Below the pieces are notes generated by a model. That model did no database searches. It saw only the letters and a program-made list of their open reading frames with translations, and was not told the origin of the DNA. Positions 43,323 through 52,633 of a stretch of 64,000 nucleotides of DNA are shown piece by piece (positions within the stretch are counted from its first letter, which is position 1; each line of letters begins with the position of its first letter). The translations under genes and the position numbers were made by a program. Source of the stretch: Dethiosulfovibrio russensis. GTDB lineage: Bacteria; Synergistota; Synergistia; Synergistales; Dethiosulfovibrionaceae. The stretch lies in contig NZ_JAKGUG010000004.1 in the NCBI RefSeq assembly GCF_021568855.1, positions 124,001-188,000 on the forward strand, given 5' to 3'.

Positions 43323-44890
43323 CCCATGATCACATCCTCCAAGGCCGAGGTCATCCTGGCCAGCTCGCCTATGCCGTCCTCATATAAAAGGGGTTCCAGG
43401 TCGCGCATCAGGGAGACCTTTCTAAAGGCCTCGTTTATCTTATCCTGCTGTTCCGGCGACAATCCGGGAGAAAGCCGGGCGATACGAATCTCCAGAGAGC
43501 TCAGCGATAGCTTATCCTCGCCCTTGCGTGAGGTTACCCCCAATTCCATCGGAGCGATATGTATGGAATCGCCGAACTCCCTGGAGAGGACCACGTTCAA
43601 AAGCCCTCCCGGATCTATGCGGAAGTTCAGATCCACCCTCTCGCCTTCCTTCATGCCCTTAAGGTCCAGCCTGGCTATTTCCCTGCATCTTCTCCTGGAA
43701 AGGTGGTCTCCCTGATACAACCGGAGTCGAAAATCCCCGTCCGACACGCTACGAAAGGCCCGATCGGATCTGGCGGGGAGGGGATGTCCCTTGCCTAGAA
43801 GGGGGACAGGGGTTCCGTCGAAGGCGATCACGCCAAGGCTCTCGGAGAGGACATCCAGCAGAAGACGGTTCTCCCCGTTGACCCCATACATAGCAGCACC
43901 CAGCGCCACAGCTTCGTCGGGACAACGGCCCATCCTCACCGGTATGGTTATCTCCTCCGACAACATACGCCTGAGGACCGGGATGCGACTGCTTCCTCCC
44001 ACCATAACGACGCTCTGCGGCTCGTGGCGACGGCAGAGCAAGACCGCCAGGTCGATCGCTTTTCTTATCAAGGGCATGAACAAGCGCTCCAGATCCAATC
44101 TGGACAGGGGCAGTTCCCTTTGGTCCCCAACCAGAGAGAGAGGTGGATTCCAGGTCAGTTTTTCCCTGAAGGACAACTCGCATTTCAGCCTCTCAGCCTC
44201 CACCATTAGGAGACCGTACATGGGATCGTCCTCCTCAAAGGAGACCCCAAGCCTATCTGCCAGATACCGAAGGAGAGCCTTATCCAACTCGACCCCTCCA
44301 ACGGAGGAGTCGCCCAGGCTTTCCAACACCTGCCAGGTGTCTCCGTCTCTCTCCACCACGGACAGATCTACAGTTCCCCCACCGAAGTCGAATACCAGAA
44401 TCCTCCCGGAACTCTCGCAGAACAGGGCGGCGGCGGTCGGCTCGTTCAATATGCGGACCTCCTCGAAGCCCGCCTCTCTGGCGGCACGGGCGGCGGCGGA
44501 GCGCTCGAGAAAGCTGAATTGAGCCGGCACGGTCAGCACGCAGTCGGTCACGACATGCCCCAAGAAAGCCTCGCAGTCCTCCCTTATCTCGGAGATGAGG
44601 GGAACCAGCATCTCCTGGGCGGAGCGGTTCCGACCACCTACGGAGGGATACCAGTCGGAGCCGAGATGCCTCTTGACATCCCACCAACAACGACGATCCG
44701 GTCGGGAGACCATGCGTCTAGCCTCCTCTCCCACAAGCCATTTCCCACGATCGAAACACACCACCGAGGGGGTCTTGACCTCTCCCCATCGGTTAGGGAT
44801 CAACACGGCACCTTCCAGGTCTTTATGTACCGCCGCAAGTGCATAGCGAGTTCCCAGGTCTATTCCCAATACGATTCGTTCGGATCTCAC
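43319..44890 (-). CDS. Second Hsp70-family protein (DnaK paralogue)
   Basis: 523 residues from GTG 44890, which overlaps the mtaB stop. The Hsp70 nucleotide-binding domain is intact: phosphate-1 GIDLGT (9-14), phosphate-2 VFDFGGGTVDLSVV (166-179), adenosine motif VGGSSRIPVLRRML. A short substrate-binding domain follows (about 360-460). The helical lid is much shorter than in the canonical DnaK at 48338-50155 (605 residues), and the acidic C-terminal tail is missing. A specialised client is likely but unknown. The longer frame to 45121 overlaps mtaB and is rejected. Confidence 0.85.
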   Translation of the reverse strand: MRSERIVLGIDLGTRYALAAVHKDLEGAVLIPNRWGEVKTPSVVCFDRGKWLVGEEARRMVSRPDRRCWWDVKRHLGSDWYPSVGGRNRSAQEMLVPLISEIREDCEAFLGHVVTDCVLTVPAQFSFLERSAAARAAREAGFEEVRILNEPTAAALFCESSGRILVFDFGGGTVDLSVVERDGDTWQVLESLGDSSVGGVELDKALLRYLADRLGVSFEEDDPMYGLLMVEAERLKCELSFREKLTWNPPLSLVGDQRELPLSRLDLERLFMPLIRKAIDLAVLLCRRHEPQSVVMVGGSSRIPVLRRMLSEEITIPVRMGRCPDEAVALGAAMYGVNGENRLLLDVLSESLGVIAFDGTPVPLLGKGHPLPARSDRAFRSVSDGDFRLRLYQGDHLSRRRCREIARLDLKGMKEGERVDLNFRIDPGGLLNVVLSREFGDSIHIAPMELGVTSRKGEDKLSLSSLEIRIARLSPGLSPEQQDKINEAFRKVSLMRDLEPLLYEDGIGELARMTSALEDVIMG

Positions 44891-46185
44891 GGGGAGATCA
44901 CCTCTCCTAGGAGCTCTCCATCGGCCATACCAGTGATCCGGCAACGAACTATCCCGTCTACCTTTCCGTATCCCAGGGCGGACAGCCTTATGAAATGAGG
45001 CGTATACCCCGAGACCTTCCCCCCGGAGACCTCCTCGATCAACAGAGATTCTTCCCTGCCTATCCAGCGGGATACGTATCGATCCAGCAGAGCTATTCCT
45101 CTTTCTATCACCGTTTTGCATCTTTCCTCTGCGATCGATTTAGGAGGTCTGTCCGGCAAAGAGGCCGCCTTCGTTCCCTTCCTGGGAGAATAGGGGAAAC
45201 TGTGGATACGCCCTATGCCTCCTCGCTCCAGTACCGATAGGGTGTTGGCGAAGGCTCTGTCGTCCTCCCCGGGGAAACCCACCAAAATATCCGTCGAAAT
45301 ATGGACGTCCTCTCCCATGGCGGACCTTATTCTGTCTAGCAGACTCAGGTATTCATCCGCTGTATGCCCTCTACCCATGGCGTTCAAGATCCCGTCATCC
45401 CCGCTCTGGAGGGGCAGATGGAGATGTGGACAGAACGACTCCGTCTCGGCCATGACATCCAACAGGTCGTCGTCGACGGAAAATGGCTCGAGAGATCCAA
45501 AACGTATACGTCTCACCCCGTCTATCGCTCCGACCGCTCTCAACAGATCCGCCAACCCCGGACCTCCGTCCCTGCCGTAAAGGCCGAGATGAACTCCGGT
45601 CAGGACGATCTCCGGACATCCGGATTCGACCACAGAGCGGACCTCCCTTTCCAGATCGTCCAGAGGACGACTTACGGGCTTCCCCCTCAAAAAGGGGATT
45701 ATGCAGTAACTGCAAAAGTGATCGCAGCCATCCTGAACCTTCAGGAACGCCCTGGTAGTCAGGCTGGGTCTGTCCAGGAAGAGGGATTCCCAACGAGACG
45801 AGGTGGCGACCTTCTCCCTGGCTCCATCGGGGACTCCGCCTCTCAAGGACTCCATCACAAGGGGAACTATATCGTCCTTTCTCCTGTTTCCCACCAGCAG
45901 GTCCACTCCCAAGGCCTTTGCCTCCTCGTCCGAGACTCCCTGGGCCCAGCAACCGGTGGCCACGACCAGTCCGTTCGGAGAAGCCCGTCTGAACCTCCGG
46001 ACGATCTGTCTCGATTTCCTGTCCGCCTCGGCCGTTACGGAGCAGGACACCAGCACGGCGGCATTCCAGTCGTTTCCTTCCGTGATCCTGCATCCCGCTC
46101 TCGTGAAGGCCGAGGCTATAGCGTCGGCCTCGTAGAGGTTCGTCCGACAGCCCAGTGCCTTTATTCGAACGGAAAACTCCGTCAC
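44887..46185 (-). CDS. mtaB: tRNA t6A37 methylthiotransferase MtaB
   Basis: 432 residues. The N-terminal MTTase domain has three cluster cysteines (C13, C48, C79). The radical-SAM CxxxCxxC is C154, C158 and C161 in GCDHFCSYCIIPFLRG. The TRAM-like C-terminus ends with YGKVDGIVRCRITGM. The opening KALGCRTNLYEADAI matches MtaB rather than MiaB or RimO. MtaB adds a methylthio group to t6A at position 37 of ANN-decoding tRNAs. It overlaps prmA by four bases. Confidence 0.9.
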   Translation of the reverse strand: MTEFSVRIKALGCRTNLYEADAIASAFTRAGCRITEGNDWNAAVLVSCSVTAEADRKSRQIVRRFRRASPNGLVVATGCWAQGVSDEEAKALGVDLLVGNRRKDDIVPLVMESLRGGVPDGAREKVATSSRWESLFLDRPSLTTRAFLKVQDGCDHFCSYCIIPFLRGKPVSRPLDDLEREVRSVVESGCPEIVLTGVHLGLYGRDGGPGLADLLRAVGAIDGVRRIRFGSLEPFSVDDDLLDVMAETESFCPHLHLPLQSGDDGILNAMGRGHTADEYLSLLDRIRSAMGEDVHISTDILVGFPGEDDRAFANTLSVLERGGIGRIHSFPYSPRKGTKAASLPDRPPKSIAEERCKTVIERGIALLDRYVSRWIGREESLLIEEVSGGKVSGYTPHFIRLSALGYGKVDGIVRCRITGMADGELLGEVISP

Positions 46186-47048
46186 CCCTTCTTCACCGCC
46201 AAACCCAGCCAGTCGTCGCTGGAGACCTCCTCGACGACAGTCAGCCCCGAACGAGATAAAGCGGATACGAAAATATCCCTCTCCCTGACCGTAAGCCCCG
46301 AGAATATGGCGATACCGGCATCGCCTATCGCCTCCGGAACCTGAGGAATCATCTTGAGCAGAGGTTCAAGAAGGATGTTGGCTACGAGCAGGTCCACCAC
46401 CTTATCGAAACCGTTCAGTAGATCGCCTTCCTCCACGTGAACCGGGACGTCGCCGAGATCGTTAAGTTCGAGGTTGGAGCGAACTTCGTCCATGACGGCA
46501 GGATCGAGGTCCCTGGCGTAAACAACCCCGGCTCCCAGCTTGGCCGCCGCGATGGAAAGTATGCCAGAACCGCAGCCGATATCGGCCACAGCGGCCCCAG
46601 GAGAGAGGTTTTTCTCCATCAGTGACAGAACGTTCTGGGTGCTCTCATGATAACCTGTTCCGAAGGCGCTTCCAGGATTTATGTATAGAGGTATCCTTCC
46701 CTCCGGCTCCTTGCCCCTGTGCCAGGGAGCCAGTACGACGAACCTCTCCCCTATATTGAGAGGGGGGAACGCCTCCAGCGAGAGGGCGTGCCACTGACGG
46801 TTCTCCAATCTTCCCATATCGTAGATGGAGACCTCGGGCCACTCGGACATCAAGGGAGTCAACTGTTCCATCCAGTGTCCCAGATCGTAGTTGCTCCTGT
46901 AATAGGCTCGAAGCTCGACGGCAGAAGGTTTATCGTCCTCTTCCGATCCGATACAGCCGGAGGCCTCGGCAAGAGATTGAAGAACCTCTCCCTGCCCAGC
47001 AGGTCCTTTCAGGGTTATATACCACCAGTAGCTATCGGTCTCAGTCAT
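46182..47048 (-). CDS. prmA: Ribosomal protein L11 methyltransferase
   Basis: 288 residues. The N-terminal L11-recognition domain begins MTETDSYWWYITLKG. The SAM-binding domain has GTGYHESTQNVLSLM, VADIGCGSGILSIAAAKLGA and VANILLEPLL, the PrmA pattern. ATG 47048 lies seven bases after GGAGGG; a frame extending to 47126 runs through the promoter and is rejected. It heads the run prmA-mtaB-hsp70-J-hinT-rpsU-nrdR. Confidence 0.93.
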   Translation of the reverse strand: MTETDSYWWYITLKGPAGQGEVLQSLAEASGCIGSEEDDKPSAVELRAYYRSNYDLGHWMEQLTPLMSEWPEVSIYDMGRLENRQWHALSLEAFPPLNIGERFVVLAPWHRGKEPEGRIPLYINPGSAFGTGYHESTQNVLSLMEKNLSPGAAVADIGCGSGILSIAAAKLGAGVVYARDLDPAVMDEVRSNLELNDLGDVPVHVEEGDLLNGFDKVVDLLVANILLEPLLKMIPQVPEAIGDAGIAIFSGLTVRERDIFVSALSRSGLTVVEEVSSDDWLGLAVKKG

Positions 47049-47128
47049 AAAAATCCCTCCGCAGTGCCTCTGGAACGGCCAGGCTCCGTCAGCCACAAGA
47101 TCAGTGCCCTTCGGCACCGTCGCCATCT

Positions 47129-47134
47129 ATTATA
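47129..47134 (-). promoter_or_regulatory. Probable -10 of the prmA operon
   Basis: A perfect TATAAT on the minus strand, 12 bases after the T-tract of the dnaJ terminator. No good -35 is found at 16-18 bases, where the sequence is the terminator stem and T-tract, so confidence is limited. Confidence 0.4.
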
Positions 47135-47145
47135 ACAAGAGCGCC

Positions 47146-47176
47146 AAAAAAAACGAGGAGGGATATCCTCCTCGTT
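47146..47176 (-). terminator. Terminator of the hrcA-grpE-dnaK-dnaJ operon
   Basis: On the minus strand, AACGAGGAGG pairs with CCTCCTCGTT around a four- to five-base loop and is followed by a run of eight Ts, nine bases after the dnaJ stop. Confidence 0.88.
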
Positions 47177-47184
47177 AGAACAGG

Positions 47185-48318
47185 CTAACTGAATAGCCCT
47201 TTCAATTTTTCGAAAACGCCTCCGCCGTCGGTCTCGACATCGACTTCCATCTCCGATGCAAGAGCCTCTATCAGACCTCTCTGGCGATCGGTGAGTTTCT
47301 TCGGAACCTCCACGGTCGTGTGGAGGAAGAGGTCCCCTCTTCTGGATGTATTACGAAGACTGGGCATACCGCAACCCTTTACCCTCAACACCTCTCCGGG
47401 CTCCGTTCCGGGGGAGACCGTCACTTTTTTATCTCCGTCTATCAAGGTCGAGACGGTAACGTCTCCTCCCAAAGCCGCTAGAGGGAAAGGCAGAGGAAGC
47501 CTGCGATGGAGGTCCATTCCGTCACGCTCGAAATCCTCGTGAGAGAGGACGTCTATCACCAGGTAAAGATCCCCGGGAGGTCCTCCGTTCTGACCGGCCT
47601 CTCCGGAGCCGGGGACCCTGAGCCTGGTACCTCTGTCCACTCCGGCCTGTACGTTGACCTTTAGATCCCTCTTTTTACGGACACGACCCTGACCGCCACA
47701 CTCGTGGCATTTTTTCTCGAACACCTTGCCGGAACCTCCGCAATCGGGACAGGTCCCAACGGTAACGGCCTGACCGAACAGAGTCTGTGTTCTCCTTCGG
47801 ACCTGTCCAGATCCATGACAGGTCTCGCAGGTACGAACCTCCGATCCGGGCTCGGCTCCCTTTCCGTCGCAGTGGCTACAGGTCTCCCATCTGGGGACCG
47901 AGACCTCCTTGGCGATTCCCAAGGCCGCCTCTTCCAGGGTAATCACAAGCTCCATCTCCAGGTCCGGTCCCCTTCTGGGACCGTCCCTGCGGGCTCCTCC
48001 TCTTCCGAAACCTCCACCGAACATATTGTCGAAAAGGTCGCCGAAAATATCCCCCATTCCGCCCATGTCTCCGAAGGGATTGCCCCCCTCGCCTACGTGA
48101 CCGAATTGGTCGTACTGGGCCCTCTTCTTGGAATCGCTGAGGACCTCGTAGGCCTCGCTGACCTCCTTGAATTTGGCCTCCGCCTCCGAGTTTCCCGGGT
48201 TGGCGTCGGGATGGTACTGCCTGACCAGACGGCGGTAGGCCTTCTTTATCTCATCCGCCGAGGCCTCCCGGGAGACGCCGAGGATCTCGTAGTAATCGCG
48301 TCCCGTTCCGGCCGCCAT
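47185..48318 (-). CDS. dnaJ: Chaperone DnaJ
   Basis: 377 residues, class A. J domain ([23 protein letters not shown] in YHPDANPG), Gly/Phe-rich linker (about 75-115) and four CxxCxGxG zinc repeats ([32 protein letters not shown]). Two C-terminal beta domains follow. Co-chaperone of DnaK. It lies 19 bases after the dnaK stop. Confidence 0.98.
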   Translation of the reverse strand: MAAGTGRDYYEILGVSREASADEIKKAYRRLVRQYHPDANPGNSEAEAKFKEVSEAYEVLSDSKKRAQYDQFGHVGEGGNPFGDMGGMGDIFGDLFDNMFGGGFGRGGARRDGPRRGPDLEMELVITLEEAALGIAKEVSVPRWETCSHCDGKGAEPGSEVRTCETCHGSGQVRRRTQTLFGQAVTVGTCPDCGGSGKVFEKKCHECGGQGRVRKKRDLKVNVQAGVDRGTRLRVPGSGEAGQNGGPPGDLYLVIDVLSHEDFERDGMDLHRRLPLPFPLAALGGDVTVSTLIDGDKKVTVSPGTEPGEVLRVKGCGMPSLRNTSRRGDLFLHTTVEVPKKLTDRQRGLIEALASEMEVDVETDGGGVFEKLKGLFS

Positions 48319-48337
48319 CTACTTCCTATCCTCCGGA

Positions 48338-50155
48338 CTATTCGGTGAACTCTGCGTCCACCGTCTCGTCCGAACCTCCGGACGGTCCACCCTCGGCCTG
48401 CTGTCCCTCGCCGGGCTGTTCGCCCGCCTGCTGGTAGAGTCTGGTGGAGAACTTCTGAACCTCTTCGTTAAGAGCTGAACAGGCCGACTCTATAGCGGAG
48501 GGATCCTCTCCCTCCAGTGCCTTCTTGACGTCGTCTATCTTGGACTGGATCGACCCCTTCTCCTCGGCTGTTATCTTCTCGCCCAGGTCGGAGATGAGTT
48601 TTTCGGTCCTGTAGACCAGTGTATCCGCCTCGTTCTTCGCCTCTATGAAGACCTTTTTCTTGGCGTCGGCGCTCTCGTTGGCCTCCGCCTCTTTCTTCAT
48701 CCTGTCGATCTCGTCCTTGCTGAGATTGGAGGACTGTATGGTTATATGCTGTTCCTTGCCCGTTCCCTTGTCGGTGGCCTTGACGTTGAGTATGCCGTTG
48801 ACGTCTATGTTGAAGGACACCTCCACCTGAGGAACTCCTCTGGGAGCGGAGGGAATCCCGTCCAGCACGAAGGTTCCCAGTACCACGTTGTCCGCCGCCA
48901 TCGATCTCTCCCCCTGAAGGACCTTTATCTCCACCTGGGTCTGTCCGTCCGCGGCGGTGGTGAATATCTGGCTCTTGGTCACGGGAATGGCGGTGTTTCT
49001 CTCTATTATCCTGGTGCAGACGCCGCCTAAAGTCTCGATACCGAGGGAAAGAGGGGTAACGTCGACGAGGACTATGTTCTTGTCCGAATCACCGCTCATG
49101 ATCGATCCCTGAATGGCGGCACCGGCGGCGACGCACTCGTCGGGGTTTATACCCTTGGTGGGATCCTTGTCGAGAAGCTCTTTTATCTTCCTCTGAACCA
49201 TGGGCATCCTGGTGGAACCTCCGACAAGAAGAACCTTATCGATGGACGCGGCGTCGAGATCGCTGTCTTCCAAAGCCCTCTTGACCGGTCCCACAACTCT
49301 GGCCAGAAGATCGGAGGTTATCTCCTCGAACTTGGCCCTGGAGAGGGATAGCTCCATGTGCTTGGGCCCCGTCTCGTTGGCAGTGATGAAGGGCAAGGAT
49401 ACGGAGGTCTCCGGCATGGAGGAGAGCTCTATCTTCGCCTTCTCCGCTGCCTCGCGAAGCCTCTGGAGGGCCATCTTGTCGGAGGAAAGATCGATTCCCT
49501 CGGACTTCTTGAACTCGGCTACCATCCAGTCGACTACGGCCATATCCCAGTCGTCTCCTCCGAGCTGGTTGTCACCGTGGGTGGCCAACACCTCGAACAC
49601 ACCGTCTCCAACGTCGAGGACAGATACGTCGAAGGTTCCTCCTCCGAGGTCGAACACCAGAAGCTTGGCCTCTCCCTGTTTGTTCATTCCGTAGGCCAGG
49701 CTCGCGGCGGTGGGCTCGTTGATGATACGAAGCACCTCGAGACCGGCTATGGCTCCGGCATCCTTGGTGGCCTGTCTCTGAGCGTCGGTGAAGTAGGCAG
49801 GCACGGTTATGACCGCCTGCTTGACGTCCTCTCCAAGATACTCCTCAGCATCCCTCTTCATCTTCTGAAGGATCATCGCGGAGATCTCCTGAGGGGTGTA
49901 CTTCTTCCCTCCGGCGGAGACGGTATAATCGGTCCCCATATGCCTCTTGATGGACATCACCGTGTTGTCCGAGTTGACGATGGCCTGTCTCTTAGCAAGC
50001 TGGCCGACCAGTCTCTCTCCCTCTTTGGTAAAAGCGACCACGGAAGGGGTCGTTCTGGCTCCCTCCGAATTGGGGATAATCGTTACGTTGTCGCCTTCCT
50101 TAACCGCGATACAGCTGTTGGTCGTTCCCAGGTCTATTCCCACTACTTTTGCCAT
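48338..50155 (-). CDS. dnaK: Chaperone DnaK
   Basis: 605 residues. Hsp70 signatures [32 protein letters not shown] and [17 protein letters not shown] are intact. The substrate-binding domain ([20 protein letters not shown]) and helical lid are complete. The C-terminus is Gly/Gln/Glu-rich and ends with the conserved ETVDAEFTE. It is the general cytosolic Hsp70. Confidence 0.98.
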   Translation of the reverse strand: MAKVVGIDLGTTNSCIAVKEGDNVTIIPNSEGARTTPSVVAFTKEGERLVGQLAKRQAIVNSDNTVMSIKRHMGTDYTVSAGGKKYTPQEISAMILQKMKRDAEEYLGEDVKQAVITVPAYFTDAQRQATKDAGAIAGLEVLRIINEPTAASLAYGMNKQGEAKLLVFDLGGGTFDVSVLDVGDGVFEVLATHGDNQLGGDDWDMAVVDWMVAEFKKSEGIDLSSDKMALQRLREAAEKAKIELSSMPETSVSLPFITANETGPKHMELSLSRAKFEEITSDLLARVVGPVKRALEDSDLDAASIDKVLLVGGSTRMPMVQRKIKELLDKDPTKGINPDECVAAGAAIQGSIMSGDSDKNIVLVDVTPLSLGIETLGGVCTRIIERNTAIPVTKSQIFTTAADGQTQVEIKVLQGERSMAADNVVLGTFVLDGIPSAPRGVPQVEVSFNIDVNGILNVKATDKGTGKEQHITIQSSNLSKDEIDRMKKEAEANESADAKKKVFIEAKNEADTLVYRTEKLISDLGEKITAEEKGSIQSKIDDVKKALEGEDPSAIESACSALNEEVQKFSTRLYQQAGEQPGEGQQAEGGPSGGSDETVDAEFTE

Positions 50156-50206
50156 AATAAGTCACCTCTATCGATACTTGAAATTCCCCGCTTTCAGGGG
50201 GCTTGC

Positions 50207-50779
50207 CTATCCTTTATGAGATCCTACTCTAACCTTGGCGGGACGAATTACCTTCCCCGCCAGGACGTAACCGGTCTGAAACTCGTCGACAACAATCCCA
50301 TCCTGCTCCTCGTCCTCTACCTCCACCATTCCGATGGCCTCGTGATACTGTGGAGAGAAGGACTTCCCTACGGACTCTACGGTCTCGACGCCCAACGCCT
50401 CGAGAGCACTTAAGAACTGCTTTCGAACCATCCGAATACCCTCGACCACCGTGTCTAGATCGGATCCGTCCTTAACCTGAAGGACCCTGTCCAGATTGTC
50501 CAAAACGGGAAACATCTCGAGAGCGCTTCTCTCACAGGCCAGTTCCTTGGTCCTGCTCATTTCCCGTTCCATCCTGGTGCGATAGTTGATGAGATCCGCC
50601 TGAGCCCTGGCGGCGAGCTCCTTGAATCGATCCCTCTCCTCCTCCAGTTCCTCTATCCTGGATTCCAGATCGGTTATATCGGTCGAAGGGGCCTCGCCGT
50701 CCACCTCACAGGCAGCCTCGTCCTGAACCTCTCGGCTCTCCTCGTCATGAAGATCTTTGATCTCTTCCATGGCGGTCAT
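50207..50779 (-). CDS. grpE: Nucleotide exchange factor GrpE
   Basis: 190 residues. An acidic N-terminus and long coiled-coil dimer helix (about 35-85) lead to the GrpE core with FPVLDNLDRVLQV and SFSPQYHEAIG. It ends in the beta-wing segment FQTGYVLAGKVIRPAKVRVG. It speeds ADP release from DnaK. It overlaps hrcA by four bases. Whether it also serves the second Hsp70 is open. Confidence 0.97.
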   Translation of the reverse strand: MTAMEEIKDLHDEESREVQDEAACEVDGEAPSTDITDLESRIEELEEERDRFKELAARAQADLINYRTRMEREMSRTKELACERSALEMFPVLDNLDRVLQVKDGSDLDTVVEGIRMVRKQFLSALEALGVETVESVGKSFSPQYHEAIGMVEVEDEEQDGIVVDEFQTGYVLAGKVIRPAKVRVGSHKG

Positions 50780-51813
50780 TCCTCCTCCATATCGTCTATA
50801 TCGAAATCATCGTCGCCAAGTCCGTCCAGGACGGCCTCTAAAACGGCGATGGAATGCTCGTAGTTCATCCTCATAGGTCCGATAAGTCCCACCACGGATC
50901 TACTGGAACCGCTGTTGGCCGAGGCCATCACCACCGAACAATCCCTCATGGGCTCGAGGGCGTTTTCGCTTCCTATGGTGACACGAACGCCCTCGTCGGT
51001 AGAACATGCCTTGATCATTCCGACCAGCTCGCTCTCCTCCTCCACCAGAGCCAGAAGAGCCTGAAGCCTTCCGAGATCGGCAAAATCGGGAACGTTGAAA
51101 ATCTGGCTCATTCCTCCGGTGCTCATGTGGTAGGACTCCTGAGCCAACATGGAATCCAGCCGTTCCAAAGCCGACCGGCACGCCCCCCAGTACTCCTCCA
51201 GCTGTGCCGATATATATCCGTAAAGAGCGTCTCTTACCTTGCTCCAGGATTTTCCCGACGCCGCTCTGTTTACCGTAAGTGAAAGCTCGTCCAACTCCTT
51301 CTGATCCAGGTCGCCTCCAAGGGCTATCCTCCTGTGACGGATAACTCCACCCTCCAGGACCACCAGAAACAGGACCGATCCGTCTTCCAGACGGACGAAA
51401 TCCACCTTCTGAAGTTTCTGTTCGTCCACGACGGTGATCGCTGCCACACCGATATAGCTGGTGACCTGCCCCAGAAGACGGGACACCTTGGACAAAGCCG
51501 CCTCGACGCTGTTTCTCTGCCTCTTGACCGTCCTCACCCAGGATTCCAGCCCCGGAGGGGCCATCCTCCTTCTGTGCATTATCGAGTTCACGTAGATTCT
51601 ATAGGAAGAGGGTGTCGGTATCCTTCCCGCCGAGGTATGAGGTTGAAAGAGATATCCCATATCCTCAAGATCTGCCATCTCGTTTCTCACGGTAGCGGCG
51701 CTACATCCCTTGATGTACTTTTTGGATATAGTCCTGGATCCGACGGGCTCTCCCGTCGAGATATACTCGTAAACGACGGACAGGACTATCTCCAGCTGAC
51801 GTTCCGTGAGCAT
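50776..51813 (-). CDS. hrcA: Heat-inducible transcription repressor HrcA
   Basis: 345 residues. The N-terminal winged helix (LTERQLEIVLSVVYEYISTG, with EPVGSRTISKKY and AATVRNEMADLEDMGYLFQP) is typical of HrcA. The GAF-like effector domain follows, ending VGLIGPMRMNYEHSIAVLEA. HrcA binds CIRCE and is kept active by GroEL. The CIRCE element 20 bases upstream shows autoregulation of hrcA-grpE-dnaK-dnaJ. Confidence 0.97.
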   Translation of the reverse strand: MLTERQLEIVLSVVYEYISTGEPVGSRTISKKYIKGCSAATVRNEMADLEDMGYLFQPHTSAGRIPTPSSYRIYVNSIMHRRRMAPPGLESWVRTVKRQRNSVEAALSKVSRLLGQVTSYIGVAAITVVDEQKLQKVDFVRLEDGSVLFLVVLEGGVIRHRRIALGGDLDQKELDELSLTVNRAASGKSWSKVRDALYGYISAQLEEYWGACRSALERLDSMLAQESYHMSTGGMSQIFNVPDFADLGRLQALLALVEEESELVGMIKACSTDEGVRVTIGSENALEPMRDCSVVMASANSGSSRSVVGLIGPMRMNYEHSIAVLEAVLDGLGDDDFDIDDMEEE

Positions 51814-51832
51814 GGCATCCCCTCCAAGAATA

Positions 51833-51859
51833 CTAGCACTCTGCGTAGGTGAGTGCTAA
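51833..51859 (-). promoter_or_regulatory. CIRCE operator
   Basis: TTAGCACTC-N9-GAGTGCTAG on the minus strand, one base away from the perfect inverted repeat TTAGCACTC-N9-GAGTGCTAA. It lies between the promoter and the hrcA Shine-Dalgarno, the usual place for HrcA repression of the heat-shock operon. Confidence 0.95.
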
Positions 51860-51878
51860 TCGATGATTCACAGGCAGT

Positions 51879-51907
51879 AGAGTACCAATCCAACGTCTGA
51901 TTGTCAA
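51879..51907 (-). promoter_or_regulatory. Promoter of the hrcA operon
   Basis: On the minus strand: perfect TTGACA (51907-51902), a 17-base spacer and a weak -10 TACTCT (51884-51879). The transcript would start about 10-15 bases before CIRCE. Confidence 0.6.
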
Positions 51908-51993
51908 TACTGGTCAGACTAAAACCACGTATTTTTACCCCAGGACGATTATAATCTACGGGGATTAAAGACAATATCACTGGAGGGATATAT

Positions 51994-52632
51994 ATGGACC
52001 ACGAAAAAACCACTTTGATACTGGTCAGACACGGTGAATGCGACGGCAACAAAGAGGGCATGTTCAGGGGTAACAAGGACTTTCCCCTGAACTCCCGGGG
52101 GATGAGACAGGCAGATGAAGTCGGCAGGGCCCTCGCGAACCTGACGATAGATCGCATCTACTCCAGCCCTCTTCTAAGGGCCAAACAGACAGCTCATGCC
52201 ATAGCGGGAAAGGTCGGCCTCTCCGTCGTGGAATGCCCCGAGATAAACAACATCTCCCTGGGCCGATGGGAGGGCAGGAGAAAAGACGAGATAGCCGAGG
52301 AAGAGCCTGAGCTGTGGAGCCTTTGGCTGAACGCTCCGGAAAAACTGAACTTTCCCGGTATGGAACCACTTACAAACGTGATGAAAAGGTCCAGGGAAAA
52401 GCTGGACAGCCTGGTAGAGCTTCACAGAGGAAAAACCATAGCCCTGGTGAGCCACAGAACCGTTCTGAAACCCCTTGTCTCCTCATGCATCGGTATAGGC
52501 GATCCCTGGTTCTGGAAGCTTCACTTCGACACGGCCTCAATCTCAGTGATGGTCCATGACGGCAGAGGCTATTCTCTGACGGCGTTGAACAGAACCGACC
52601 ATCTGAGCGACTACGAGTCGGAGTGGAACTGA
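51994..52632 (+). CDS. Histidine phosphatase family protein
   Basis: 212 residues of the phosphoglycerate mutase-like fold. The catalytic RHG motif is in LILVRHGECDGN with a second His in ALVSHRTVLKP, and the GRWEG segment resembles alpha-ribazole phosphatase/GpmB. Substrate is not predictable: small phosphate esters or alpha-ribazole-5-phosphate are possible. ATG 51994 has GGAGGG upstream; a TATAAT at 51950-51955 is the likely -10. It is divergent from hrcA. Confidence 0.85.
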   Translation: MDHEKTTLILVRHGECDGNKEGMFRGNKDFPLNSRGMRQADEVGRALANLTIDRIYSSPLLRAKQTAHAIAGKVGLSVVECPEINNISLGRWEGRRKDEIAEEEPELWSLWLNAPEKLNFPGMEPLTNVMKRSREKLDSLVELHRGKTIALVSHRTVLKPLVSSCIGIGDPWFWKLHFDTASISVMVHDGRGYSLTALNRTDHLSDYESEWN

Positions 52633-52633
52633 T

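Noticed and set aside
44891..45121. N-terminal extension of the second Hsp70
   Set aside because: It lies entirely in mtaB; the GTG at 44890 starts the Hsp70 fold directly (GIDLGT at residue 9) with an AGGAGAGG site upstream.
45364..46344. 326-residue plus-strand frame opposite mtaB
   Set aside because: Antisense to intact mtaB with no recognisable motif or ribosome site.
49358..50413. 351-residue open frame on the plus strand opposite dnaK and grpE
   Set aside because: It is fully antisense to intact, well-conserved dnaK/grpE, has a low-complexity translation and no ribosome site; a shadow of the biased codon use.
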